DNA of 64,000 bases. Origin: Tetrahymena thermophila SB210. Lineage: Eukaryota > Ciliophora > Oligohymenophorea > Hymenostomatida > Tetrahymenidae. The notes under the pieces were generated by a model. The model worked only from the letters and a program-made list of their open reading frames with translations. It did no database searches and had not been told where the DNA came from. Shown here piece after piece: positions 37,901 to 50,838 of the stretch. The stretch is from positions 620,001 through 684,000 of the forward strand of contig NW_002476418.1 in the NCBI RefSeq assembly GCF_000189635.1, written 5' to 3'. Position numbers and translations under genes: made by a program. Numbering within the stretch: the first letter of the stretch is position 1; each line of letters begins with the position of its first letter.

Positions 37901-40900
37901 TGATTTCATTAGAATCTTTTCTATCTACAATTCTTTATTTACTTTTATGAGCTGAATCTATTTAATTTGTTTAAAAATTTATATTTTCAAAAGAATTATC
38001 TTCTGATTAATGAGTAGTGTTTGATAGAAGTCTTCTATGAGCAGGTACATCACTGTTATTCTGTAATTATTAGTTATCAGTGTTTATTAATCTACTCACT
38101 GTCTATGTGAAAATATTTTTATCTTCTGATTTTTAAGAAATCTATGAATTGGACTAGTGATTCAATACTTGAGGTGCAAGTTATAATTATTCTTAATGGT
38201 TTTTTTGGGTGAATAAATTCAAAGTTTATTATATGGGCAGGCTTTCACCCTCTAATTCATTATCATTTTGTTCATTTTTCTGTGTAGAGATTGGTTTTTA
38301 ACCAAAAGTATTACTGTAATCTATCTACTTTAGCAGACTAGGTGGTAGATTTAAATTGATTACTTTATTGTTGTTAATAGGAGGAGATATTGTTTCTGGT
38401 ACATTGTTATTAACTACTACATTTTAATTCTTCTGCTAAGAAGTAAAGTTTTCTACTTTATTTTTAGAATTTTGATTGATTGGAGATTTTTGTTAATCTT
38501 AAGAAAAGTTATCTTTAGGAGACAGACTTACGTTTTGTTGATTAATTATTTGTTAATTGTTTTGATCAATCAATTACTCAAATTACTCTTAGCTATTTAG
38601 GTTCTGCTCAGAATTGTTTTAGTACTGCTAGTAATAAGAATCTTGATTGCAACAGGCAGAGTCGTCTTAAGTTTTTAAGAATTCAATTTGTCTGTCTAAG
38701 TGATTGCAGTTTGTTCTTTTTTATTCATTAGAATGAATAGCCTGAGGAGATAGGTCTATCATTTAGTTTCTAATGAGGATTTCGCTCTTGTTCTTTCTTT
38801 CTGCTTCACTGTCTAAATTATCATCTTCGAATACTTCATTTTTATCGCTTTCTGGATAATAATTTTTATCATCAAGTGTGTCTTATATGAGGATCTAGTC
38901 ATTTTTATTGTTTTGTAAATGAGCTTTAATAGATTAATTTTCTATTAAATTTTGACTATTTTTCTTGAAGCTACTTTTGACATCTCTTAAAATCTATTCC
39001 TTTCGAGATTTTTGAGCTTGATTATCTGTTTCTGAGTGATCATTTTAATCCTATTAGAAAAAATATTTTTAATCTTAAAAAATGTATTAAATGAACTTAC
39101 TTTAGGAAAGACAATAGCTTTCTATCTATCTTCATTTTTTGGAGAAATAAATTATTCGCTATTGTCATGATTTGAAGATATAGAGGGACGAGAGTGATAT
39201 CCATTATGGTCAATTTATTAAGAAGAGTTTGTTTGAAAATTATGTAAGGATTATTATGACCTGTGACTTAGCATATTAGATTTTTCTGAGTGCTCAGTAA
39301 GTTCTTCTATGATATCAAGCTATTCTGGTTAAGCTGGGACGCTGTTAAAGCCGATGATCCATGCACGTATTTTTCCATCATCATCTCCAGTTATAAAACC
39401 TTCTGAATTGAGCATTTAAATTGTCACAATATTGCCTTTGTCCTTACTAAATTTGTCTTTGTTAAAATCCAAGATGTTATAAATTCATATGGAACTATCA
39501 CAGCTCAATCCCATTTCTAATTCATTGATTGCATTTACAGCATTTATTTTATTATATGTGATATTTTCTTTTATTTTTATAAGCTTCGTTACCGATTTAT
39601 CCACAATATCAAAATTGTTATTGTTCATATTTCTATCTGCAGGAACATTGTTAATCCCACTATCAGATTTAGTAGATTTTATCGAATTATAATGGTTATT
39701 GCAAGCTTCAGCTTTAGGCAATTCCTCTATTTTTAACACAAAAAACCTATCAACTGCAACGCTTACAATCAAAGAATATTCCTCAAAATATATTAGCTTT
39801 AATATTGGCTGATCTAAACCGCTGCATAAGTCTATCGAACTTATGACGCTCTTCCCCCTCGCATAATAAACATTACCATTGTTTAACCCAATAACTATAT
39901 CTTCCTACAAAATTTACAGTATGCATGTTACTCCTGAACCTTAGCTAGTCTAGGAGAAATCGAAGAGTACTTCCTTCAAGATGTACTGTTTATCTTCTTG
40001 TGTAAAGCTATATTTATAAACTAGTCCATTATTGCACCCGATAAGTATATCTACATCATTGCTTAAGCAGCAAATTGAAGTAAATTGAGTAGTGGCTTCA
40101 TCATATTCGCCTTTAGCCTTAAGAGGATGATCTATCTTCTTTTCTAACTTATGAGTAAGCCAATTAAAGTAAAGAAATCCTGATTTGGCCAAACAAATTA
40201 AAAATTCTCCATTTATTTATAAAACAAAAACTTCTTTAAGCATCTATTTCGCCTCATCATTCTCATCTATTTGCATAGTCTGCAGCATTTCCCCACTTTT
40301 CCAGTTCCACACTTTTACTAATCCATGTTCACACACGCTCCCAAAGCAATTATTATTAATCCTAACAATACTTTTAATGCCAGAGCTATGAGCCTTATCT
40401 TATTCAGTTTCTTCCCTTTCAATACCCACAATTAGCTTTGATTGGAGCTTTCCCTTATTCTCCAAATATTTGCGTGCCTCTTTATAATTTCAGAAAGCTC
40501 AAATCAATAAAATTTAAAATACCAAAAAAAATTATAAATTAAAATCTTTTCATGCAAATTTGTTTAAATAAAATATTTTGAACTTATTTTATAGTAAAAA
40601 TACCCTAAAACAAATCTAAAAAGATGTTAAAATCACTTGAAAACCACTTAAATATTTAAAAAAATAAATATTTATCTTGAGATTACTTATAAACGAATTT
40701 ATTGATGCAAATAAAGTGCTTGCTTTAATAATTCTAGTTCAATATATTTTTATCCAACAAAAACACTTTTGCATTGAATATAATTAGGAAAATTTCCGAA
40801 TTTACTTGAAATAGGAAGAGAGTTTGAAGAAGTAGTTGTGATCCACTCATGGAGCAAATCGATTTTTTCGTGATTTATGCAGTTTATTATAGTCTACCTT

Positions 40901-41586
40901 TGTGTTGACTTAGATGAAACACCTATAACGCAGTAGCCATATTAATAATCATTTACAAATGCAATATTGTCATAATTTATGACATTAAATACTGTCAAAT
41001 AATTATATGTGACATCCATAGCTAATGTTGTTTAATATTCTATCATTTCATTGGAATTAAGCCCTAATAATATTATAGGATTAGAGGCTGTTTGAATATC
41101 AAAATCATCACTTTTCGCATTTGCTAAAATTCCTAAATAACCTAATTTGTTTCCAAAATCTTCTGCTATTTATATAATTGCCAAATCATATTCCTAGTTT
41201 TTATCAACACTTTCGAAGAGCTAATTGTATTTTATACCAACAAGAGGACAACTGTACTCTTTATTATAAAAGCTAACGAATTTTAACTTTTGACACACTT
41301 CTTAATTGCCTTTTTCAATGTATTTTACTAAACTATGACTACTTGCTAAAACCTGATTCTTGCTGATAAAGCAGCAAACTGTTAAAATTTAATCTTATTC
41401 ATTCATGATTGCTCCGAATGAAGAGAAAGGATACTTCTCTTATTGGTCATTTTGTAAGACTACAGATTCAAAAAGCTCAAGCGATTAATCTAAGCAATCT
41501 ATGTTTTAATAAAAACCAACATATCCTTTTTTAGCTTCATTAATTATGATCTCAACTTGTTGATCACTTGATTATTAAATACTCAT
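34919..41586 (-). CDS. Pseudo-trypsin/WD40/coiled-coil protein, member 1, about 2020 aa
   Basis: Exon 1 (41586 to about 40690) encodes a chymotrypsin/V8-like fold: SSFGAIM, ILTVCCFISKNQVLASSHS (His in the TAAHC slot), EYDLAIIQ (Asp slot) and FGNKLGYLGIL. The nucleophile region reads YDNIAFVNDYQYGYCVIG, with no GxSG. After an intron (about 40480-40690; two donors possible) comes a WD40 region with VKVWNWKSGEMLQT, ISSIDLCSG and DDGKIRAWIIG. An in-frame TGA at 39485-39487 lies within a WD repeat (DSSI-stop-IYN), where a basic residue is expected; a 39-nt intron or an error could explain it. Further introns are 39051-39100, 37170-37349, 36832-36927 and 36527-36587. The tail is Asp/Glu/Gln/Asn-rich with coiled coils (about 37500-36500) and ends in a low-complexity Asn/Gln/Ser region. 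The paralogues lie at 53720 and 61114. It is likely a scaffold, not a protease. Confidence 0.8.
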
Positions 41587-42602
41587 TTATTTTGAAACAC
41601 TTTTTTATTTTTAAATCACTAAGTGCTTAACAACAACCTAAAATTCAAAAGAGCCTAAAAAACTATTTCTATTTCACTTTTTGCTTCTTTTTTCTGCCTT
41701 CTATATTTTGGTAATAAAAATACTTTCTCCTTAAATAAGCTTCTAATAAATAGACTTTATTATTGATTGTGATTAATCTGCTATATTAAAATAATAAATT
41801 TTTATTTTTTCTTTTCCTAACAGAAAAATTTTCAATATAATAAATTATTTGTTTTATAGATACCACTAAATTTTTTGCAAAATGATAAAATCTTATTAAA
41901 CAATATATTTTTTTAGAAACTTTGTGATAGTTAAATTGTTATTTTACAAAATTTTGATTAATTAATTTATTAATTCTATCTTAATTAATTAACAACCATT
42001 ATTAATGAAAAGAAAGAATAAGTAAATACAAGCATAAAAAAAGAATAATAAATATCATAGAAAATAAATCATCTAAATAAAATATTATATTTTAAATATT
42101 TATCATACAATATTGAGATAAATTAATTATATATATATTGACATAGTACCAATAATCATCACTCATAAAAATAATATAGTAAATAAATATAAAGAAGCTT
42201 AATCAATCATTTTTATTTATTAAAATAGAAATGAAAACAATCATATATTTATATAAAATAAAGTTATTTTAAAAAAAAAATAAGGCAGAAATATTTAATT
42301 TATTTGAGAAGATAATTTCGGAATAAATTGAAATTTGCAGAAAAAACTTGAATTATTTAGATATAATATATTTATTTATTTATTAATAATTATATTTATT
42401 GATAATTTAATATTTGATGGATACTTTTTTAATTATTTTAGCAAGAAAAAATAAATTGAAATTAGAATATATCATTTTTGATTTAGGAAAAGAAATCTAA
42501 TTTTTGGATCACTTTAATTAATTATAGAGAATCAAATATATTTATTTATTTATTTATATATTAATTAATAAATACAACATATTTATTTGCATACTTTTTT
42601 AT
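41587..42602. other. Intergenic between two minus-strand genes
   Basis: AT-rich, with ATTTATTTATTT runs near 42369, 42539 and 42545. It is the likely promoter of the pseudo-trypsin/WD40 gene and the 3' flank of the next gene. Nothing else recognised. Confidence 0.5.
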
Positions 42603-43859
42603 TCAAATCAAAACTTTTGGGTTTAAAATAATATTTAATATAATGTTTTTAATATAAATTTGATCAAATTTTTCTGCTTTTTTAACACAGACAGCATGGA
42701 CATAACTTTAGCTCATGAGATATTTATATATATCTCTACGGAAAAAAGATGTCAAACGATTATAATAATTGATAAATTCTATAAAGCCATCATATCCTTC
42801 ATACTATGGATCTTTTAGATAGTCGTCTCTTAGCTAAGTAAGCAATTGAAACTCTCTTTCTTAAATTTTTAATTATGATTATCTTTCTAAATATTAATCA
42901 TCTTGTAAAACTTCTTCATCTGGTTATATTTATTCGTATTGTTATTAGAAACGTTAACTTAAGTATAGTTCATAATCTTCTTAGGTGGGTTTGCCTGAGG
43001 AGAAAAATTAATTAATAATCAAGAACAAATCAGTTTTTTTGTGACATCCTTTCATCCTCTCAAACATTTTCATAGGAATATCAAAGTCAAGAAGATTCTC
43101 TCTTTTTTGCTTAGAAAGTCTTTTAAAGTATTTTGATATGAATCCCTTAATTTAATTTTTAAATTATAATGTTTTGTCATTTTTAACATTTTAATTTTAA
43201 TTTGCTCTATATTAAATCTTAGTAGGAATTTCTTTATGAATTGTCTTTCTTTTTTTTGGTTATTATTTTTCTTTCATTTCTTTTTACTTCAAATATTTTT
43301 TAGGAATATTGTCTCCATGTTTTAATTAATCATCTTCAATTAAAGTAGAACTAGAAGGTTCATGTCTTTTTTCATTTTATAAGTTATTGCTCTAAGATTG
43401 GTGTATATTTTTCAACTCTTCTTCTACCCCATTTCCTTATTGCTGTCTGATGCTTTATTGTATATTTATTATCATGGTATTATCTTCTTTTCCTTGCTCT
43501 TTATTATTCAGTATAAAACTTTCATCATTAAAATCTTTAATTTATGGAGTGAGCATAGAATTAATCTGAAAGCTTTAAGTATCTTCATTAATCTAAAAAT
43601 CATTTTTTGGTTCATAATTTGAAAAATAGTTATTTTCAATTTACTCAAGGATACTATTGCAGAAAGAAGTGAAATCTTACTAAAATTTCAGTAATGCATC
43701 TCTTTATTAAATGAGCTTAGTTCTTATTTACTATTCAAAGAGAATTTAGTTTTTTTTATCTGAATAAGTGATAGATTCTTAATTATTATTTATTTATTAA
43801 TTGAAAAGTTTATTATTTTTGTTATCAAAAATATCGCAGCGATTACAAGTTGCTATCAT
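42603..43859 (-). CDS. Uncharacterised Gln-rich protein, 418 aa
   Basis: A single frame of 419 codons, starting MIATCNRCDIF and ending in TGA at 42603-42605, with no intron. The CxxC at residues 5-8 is the only possible metal-binding pair. Residues about 165-215 are basic (KEMKEKQQPKKRKTIHKE) and may be a nuclear localisation signal. Residues about 230-270 form an amphipathic helix region ending in MFERMKGCHKKTDLFL. The C-terminal 130 residues are aromatic and acidic, including YEGYDGFIEFINYYNRL. The family is not recognised; a DNA- or RNA-associated role is possible only from the basic patch. Confidence 0.7.
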
Positions 43860-43885
43860 TCTATCTATCTATCTAACTAACTATC
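43857..43885. repeat. CTAT/CTAA microsatellite at a start codon
   Basis: CTAT units then CTAA units, directly upstream of the minus-strand start codon at 43857-43859. Confidence 0.8.
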
Positions 43886-46800
43886 TTTTGATTTTCTTCT
43901 CTAATTTAATTTAATTTTCCTAATAATAATAATAATTAATTATTTATATATCTTTTTAATAACAAATATCTCTATTTCGTGAAGTCTCTAATTAACTCTA
44001 AAATAGCGAATTAATTTTTACTTTTTCCACGATGTATTTATTTTCTTAAAACAAAGATAATTTAACAAAAAGTTTATTTTTACTTTTATTTTTAAAAAAA
44101 GCTATTTTTATTGCCTATCTATTCTATTTTTCTTACTCAAATACCTTCCTTTAAAAATTTCTTATTTTCTTCTTTAAATTTAAAAATTGTTCAAGCCATA
44201 TTTAAGTAATTTGACATTTATTGTGATATATTCAAATATCATTTATCAAAGATAAAATGCATAATTTTCTTAAGATTTATATATTCTTATTTATTAAATC
44301 AAATAATTAATTTCTAGTAATATAAACAAAATTAATAAGGAAAAACTTTTTTATTTATCTACTCTATCAATTTTTATACTACATGCAATTAATTTCATTC
44401 ACTTAAATAAATGTATGAGAGAAAAAAAGAAACATGAGTTTTAAATAAATCCATTTTCAATATTGCTTCTTACAAATTTCTAGAATAAAAAAACGAACCT
44501 TTTAAAATAATTTACTAGTGGTCTATAAATTTTAACTTATTTCTCTTTTTTTAATAAAACAATTAGTAAAAGTGAAAAGAGAATTAATGAAATTTATTTA
44601 CTTATGTAATTTTAAGAGTTAGTCTTAAAAATTATGACACATTAATAGAATTTACTTAAAATTAATAAACAAATAAGAAAGATTCTTTTACATGAATTTC
44701 ATAAAAACAAACATTAGAAATAATTAATATTTTTATTTATTTTAAATAGATTATTTCTATAAGAATTTAATTTTAAATTCAAGCTGTTCGTTTAAATGAG
44801 CTTAATAGTTTTATCATTTACATCATACTTATAAATTATTCTATTTTAAGATTCATTAGATTTAAGCTAACAAATATATTTAAGTGTCAAAACTTTTTGT
44901 ATCTAAATAGCCAAAATAATTTTTTATTTAGATAAGTATATTTTAAATTAATTGATAAAATATCTTATTTTATAATTTAAAAATATAAAACAACATTATA
45001 AGTAGGATAGTTTTTATTTAGACTTTTAAATCATTTAAAGATTATTCAAGTTCTTACACATAGATTAACTGGTTAGTATTAAATTGCTTCATAGTTAGTT
45101 AAAATATTGATATGTAGAAAAAGATATTAATCATTAAATTCCTTAAATTTAAACAACTTCACGAATTCTAAAAAGAGAATTGCAAATATATTATTCATAA
45201 AATATACAATTTTCTTTTCGAAATTAGATTAAATTTTTATTTTTCAATGGTAAAACTAAATATCTCACTATTAAAGGCATTACAAATATATTTTAGAATA
45301 ATTAGATCATTTTTATTAAGATTATAAATTGATAGAAACAATAATTAAGCAATATATATTTTTAGATTAAGTATTGATATGCAATATAATTAGTTAGTTA
45401 AAATATTTATAAAAATACAAATGATAACAGACATTAATTCTAAATATTTAAACTGCTTCCTTAATTAAATATAAGAAATTTAAATAACCAAATTTTAAAC
45501 TCTTTTATCTAATTTGATTCAATAAAAATTAATGATTTATTTGAGTATATATATTTATATAAAAGAAAGACTTTTATTTTACTACTTAATATTCTACCAT
45601 ACATGTATCTATCTATCTATCTTTTTGAAAGATAAGTAAAATTCATTCAAGGTTTTTTTTTTTTTTTAATTATTATGTTAATTTTTTATTAAAATGATAT
45701 AGATTTTGAGCCATAATCGATGCTATCTAATGCTTTTATAATGTTTAATGCATTTTTTTGAGAATTAAAAATTAACTTTGAAAAATACAAATTTATAGAA
45801 TTGTTTTGATCAAATATAAAATTAATAAATATGTTTGTTCATTTTTTATATTTGAATGAGAAATGATAATCAGATTACAGATTATTAATATTTAACAAAT
45901 ATAATATTGATATGAATAATAATCATTTAAAAATTTAATACAAAATAAAAAAATACAAATAGATAACACTTCATAAGGTGTTTGTTTAATTCGAATATTC
46001 TGCTAATCTTTTATATCTTAACAATTTAGTTTTCTGTAAATCAAGATCAGAGAGTATAAAAATTATGTATATTGATTTTATTTGATTTTTACTAAAATTT
46101 TTTTCTTAATGGATAATGGAAAAAAGAATTTTTTTAAAAAGAAAAAACATAAATTTTTGATTTGATTTGCTAAGCATGTACTTTAATATAAAGTTTACAA
46201 ATATAAATATGCATTTTTTGATATGTAAAAAACAATACAAAATATCTATAAAACTAATTTTTGAGTTTATAAATTTTATTTAATTTTCCTTAAAAATGCT
46301 TAATACAATTTAGAATTTAGTCTTAAGGTATATCATGCAAGCAATTCTGAATTAATAAATTATTGTATCTCACTCATATTCTTTGGTAATAGTTGTTCAA
46401 ACATTTTAATACCCAAACCTGTTATATGTATTATGATTGGGATTTAGATCAGGAGTTTTGGGGATGTTCAATTCTATCAATATTACTCTGATTTTATTAA
46501 TACATTATTGTATATCGCTCATATTTTTTGGTAATAGTCGTTCAACCCTTATTTTAATATTGCCCAAACTTGTTCTATGTATTATGGTCTATGGGATTTA
46601 GATCAGGAGTTTTAGGGATGTTCAATCCTATCAATATTACTCTGAATTTGTTCATTAGCATCCCTGTACGTATATTTGCAAGTATAGTTTTTATTTGATT
46701 TAAGGAGAGATTAAAAATAAAAAATTATTTTGGCCACTCGTTAATTTAATAAAACTTTATAATCAAAATAAAATTATTTATTTAATTTTAATTAAGAACT

Positions 46801-47280
46801 TTTTATTAATTAATTTAAAATTATTAAATTTAATGATATGATATTACACAAATAAAGAGCAAACTATCTCTTTATGAAATTTATTGTTTTTAGAATAATA
46901 TTACTGTTAAATATTTTATCTCTAAGTCTATGTATTTATGTGTGTATCTAAAAAGCAGGTTTACTTATTTCAATCTAAAGAAAATGAATGATGAATAATT
47001 TTTTGTTGATAAATATTAAGAGTAATAAAAAATACTAATAGAAAGGAACTGAGAAACTCATAAAGAACATCAATAAAATAAGAAAGAAAGATTAAGATTT
47101 TATAGAAAATAAATCATATTAAATAAAAGATATCTAATTGATTATACTTACTTAAATTGTATTTTTAAGTTATTATTTATCGCAAATTATTTTTGATTAC
47201 TATATTTTAATATTAATTAGAATATTTGGTAAAAGATAAAGGAAAATTTTAGTAAAAAAGGTTTTAAAAATTAAATTAGC
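43860..47280. other. 3.4-kb intergenic region
   Basis: AT-rich DNA between divergent genes. It contains a TATC microsatellite at 45604-45621, a 17-nt T run near 45652 and two tandem Tc1/mariner transposase fragments (46351-46655). No host gene frame seen. Confidence 0.5.
46351..46655 (-). mobile_element. Tc1/mariner (IS630-like) transposase remnant, tandemly duplicated
   Basis: Two direct copies of about 150 nt (46351-46495 and 46496-46655; period 154 nt between matching PDLNP codons at 46439-46453 and 46593-46607). On the minus strand each encodes the C-terminal DDE signature: NIPKTPDLNPI, then in another frame IEQVWAILKQGLNDYYQKI. The jump between frames is explained by about 14 extra bases between the Pro-Ile and Ile-Glu codons, present in both copies, so they duplicated after that change. 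No terminal inverted repeats were found. It is a dead DNA transposon fragment; the rest of the transposase is absent. Confidence 0.7.
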
Positions 47281-49116
47281 ATGGATCCATTTTAATTGCA
47301 TTATTAATAATAAAAGGAAAGTATAGAAAAGATTTTATATAATGTTAGGGAGGCAACCGAATTAGAAGTAATGGCTAATACTTTAGATTTTATATCAAAA
47401 TTATGCTAAGGCTAAGCTGAGGTAAAGCTGACTTAGATTTAATGCAAGCTTTGCTTAGAGGCTATTTCAGGAAGAGATGAAGAATTATTTTAAGTAATTT
47501 GTGAATGCAAATAGAAAAGCTTAAATAAAGATATTTTCCATAATAAATGCTTTTTAAAATATTGCTTAGCTTATGGCAAAACCAATTTTAAGTGTAAAAA
47601 TGATTAATGTTTTTAAAATAAATTGAAATAAATAGAAACATTTTTAAATATCTAAGATTTTGTTTGCTAAATATGCAATTAAACACTTTCAAATAATTTC
47701 GAAGATACAGTAAAAACAGGATGTGAGTGTCCTTTTAAAAGAGTTCATAAAGAGTGCTTAAGTAAGCAATACAGAAATTTCTAAATAAAATAGCATTAGG
47801 TACTTTGTTAAGAATGCAATAGCTATTTTAGGGAAGAAAATGTCATTTAGTGTATCTAAAATTATTAATATGGGTGTACTACTTGCTACAATTAAGCCAG
47901 TAACCACATTTATTGGGATTGTGTTCCAATCGACTGTCATCCTTACATGATGTGCAGAATTTGTTATGAAAACTTTAATTTTAATGACTTAGATTTTTCT
48001 TAGCAACTTCTGAATTAAATTAGATGTCATCATCAAAGAGATTGCAATAAATATCTTAGCTATCATTCATTGAATCAGTACTTTAATAAGTTAGAAAAAG
48101 TAGAAAATAAATAAAAGGCACAAGAAATTTTAAGCAAAGGTATCAATTTAGAAAATTATTTTGATGTAGCAAAGTGTCCTGGATACATATTAAAGCCATC
48201 AAATAAATCATCTGCATATTATAAATATTTGCAATAATCAAGCAATACCCATTATATTCTTTATGGATGTTTGTTTGACAATAGAGAATTAGAAGAGGCA
48301 AGTTATGATCTAGATGATGATAAAGTAGAAATTGTTAAATGCTAAAACACTTTTGAAGCAGATGTAAGATATCAAATGCAGAGATGTTCTAACTGCAATT
48401 ATAAATTTTGCTACAAATGCTAACTTCCTCATTTTGGTATTCCCTGCTCCGTTTTTAAAAATATCAAAAATAATGCAGGTCTGACAGAAGAGAGTTTTTT
48501 AGAATCCAGCAGTTTTGGATAAAACACTGATGATCACAGGCCTTTGCTATTGTTGTTAGATTTAGATATGAAATTATTTTAGTTATGTAATTAGGTAAGA
48601 TTCAATAATGAAAATACATAGAATTTACAATTACAAAATAACTAATTAAATTATTATTTCAATTACCCTAACAGGAAAGATGTTAATGTAATTCAAATTA
48701 ATATTTAATACCTTTATGGACAATAATAACAAAATTATGATTCTTGGCTCTGCATGTATCTTCCTATATTGAGTATTGAACATTTAAAATAGTGTATTAG
48801 ACATGGAATAGAAAGAAATGCAACTAATGAAATTTCTTAAATGACTGATAAATACAAAGAACAAATCATTCAAAATGGAACCATATTGTACTCTGAATAT
48901 GAATATGCCTTAGATATCTCAAATAGTCTTCCTTTATCAGAAAATCAAACAGTAAAAATAGTTCTACTTTGCAAGGCTCATCCTGAGTCCATAAAAAAAC
49001 CATTGTCATACTAAAGTCTTTATGTGTCAAACTAGACACTACTAAATGACCAAAGTTAAATTAACAAAGATTAAAATGCAATTATAGCTTTCTAAATTTT
49101 AGTATTCAAACTTTGA
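47281..49116 (+). CDS. Cys-rich RING/RBR-like protein with degenerate ART domain
   Basis: One uninterrupted frame of 612 codons, 611 aa. Residues about 50-400 carry repeated CxxC/CxxH pairs: CKLCLEA, CECKQKSLNKDIFHNKCF, CQICNQ, CECPFKRVHKECL, CQECNSYF, CTTCYN, CRICYENF and CSNCNYKFCYKC. Their order resembles chained RING/IBR zinc modules, as in RBR-type ubiquitin ligases. The last 190 residues align with the ART domain of the neighbour at 50839 (shared NYP, INIQ and LYG, then VKIVLLCKAHPESIK against YRIIFQCRLNSRTVK). The positions of the catalytic His (MYLPI here, GYHGT there) and Glu (SLYVSN here, GEYYVV there) are changed, so transferase activity is unlikely. A regulatory or substrate-binding role for the pseudo-ART is inferred. 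Confidence 0.8.
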
Positions 49117-49384
49117 ATGAAATCTAATTTGCACACAAATATGTTTAAAACAAACAAACAAACAAACTAATAAACTAATAATTTATAAATAATTCTAAAG
49201 ATTGAATTAAATGAGAATAAAAAAACAAACTATTTATTTTTTAAAATTTAAATTCATATTTTTGTAAAAAATACATTTATTTGCTTTCTACAAAAGTTAA
49301 ACCAAAGTATAAGATATTTATTATTATTCAATAAGTCTTTTAATTAACTAAATACTATTTAAAATAATGATAAAAAACACCCTG

Positions 49385-49512
49385 TGGTAGAATTATGAAA
49401 AAAAAAATTTACTATTCTATTATATTTAAATCAGGTGACTAAGGAGGGAAGTAATTCTTTTTATTTTTATTGTAAAAAGCTATTTACTATAAATGAATTA
49501 TGAAAACTACTA
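49385..49512 (-). mobile_element. Tc1/mariner transposase fragment
   Basis: On the minus strand one frame reads FIIHLQQIAFYNKNKKNYF followed by PPQSPDLNIIEQ. This matches the Tc1/mariner C-terminal pattern (an IHxA-like motif, then SPDLNPIE). Only about 40 codons remain and no terminal repeats were found. It differs in sequence from the 46351 fragments, so it comes from another element or subfamily. Confidence 0.6.
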
Positions 49513-50480
49513 TTGTATTACTAAAATATTCATCCTTCCATTGTAAATTACTCTAAAAATATCTGCAAAATTTAACTGTATAAGGTAGAATCTATCTATT
49601 TTTTCTTCTATTCTTTCAATTTATAATCCCCTTCTGTTGATATTATATCCCAAATGAATTTTACTAATTAAATATATATATAAGAAACCACATAGGATTA
49701 TAAATATATTATATATATTTAAGAAGTAAATAGATTGTATAGATATTGTATCATATAATAGTTAATAGAAATTTAGTTTATAAATTATGATATAATGAAT
49801 AGTCTGGAACAAATTTATAAACACAATTGTGCATATATTTTTTAGAAATTTACTTTCCCATATATTAATTTTATATTAAACAAATTTTAATAAAATTGGA
49901 TATTAATTTGATAGGAATTTTAATGATTTAATTAATATTCAGTGAATTATTTATTTTGAGGATCTTATGAAATAGCTAAGTTCATGGCATGTATAGATAT
50001 ATAGATATAATATATGTAGAGCTTCAATATTCAAATAATTTTAAATTAATAATTTCTCTCTATTGATTAAAACTTAAATTTTGTAAAGTAGGATTCAGGA
50101 TTACTAGAATTTATAATATGTGTGATTTTATAAATTATTTAAAATATAATAACACAAATTACTTTCATTTGATATAATAAATAATTCAACACTTTTATAA
50201 TAAAATATAAATAAATCAATAAAAATCATGTTCTTTAAAAGATAAATAGAACAATAAATGATAGGAAAGTACTCAATTAATTTATTGATATCAAAATTAT
50301 TTTTGATAAATTTTTAGTAAAGATAATTTATTTTATGTGCTAAATTAATTATTCATTAATATCAAATTTATTTTATTTTTGAGAATAATATAAAATATTT
50401 TAATTATTTGTCTTTAACTTTTAGTATTAACAATAATTAATGAAATAATGATATAAAAAAATTATTTATTTATTTATCTT

Positions 50481-50513
<33 letters not shown>
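50481..50513. repeat. TCTA microsatellite, about 8 units
   Basis: A perfect TCTA tetranucleotide run, 330 nt upstream of the ART gene start. Confidence 0.9.
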
Positions 50514-50838
50514 TGATACAATTTATTTGAATTTAAAAATAATATATCAACTTAAAAAATGGTTTTTTAAAAAAATATATTTAGAATATTTATAATTTCT
50601 AATTTTCAAGAATTTTTAATATTTTATCAAATATAAATAATTTTTATTTTATTTTTTTATATCTTTTTTTTACTTTGATAAATTTATATCAAAACTCTTT
50701 ATTTATTTTCTAATTTTCAAGAAAAGAAATTAGAATATTAAGAAAAAATATCAATCAAATTTTTATATGTATTTATTTACTTTAATTAGATAAATTAATA
50801 TAGAAACCTTCTTAATTGTCAAAATAATCAACTTTAAA

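Larger units (their letters stand above)
49117..50838. other. Intergenic between tandem paralogues
   Basis: AT-rich spacer. It carries a Tc1/mariner fragment (49385-49512) and a TCTA microsatellite (50481-50513). No further coding frame recognised. Confidence 0.5.

Noticed and set aside
43398-43622. 74-codon plus-strand frame rich in Phe and Ile
   Set aside because: It is the complement of the 418-aa minus-strand gene, whose frame is longer and has normal composition.
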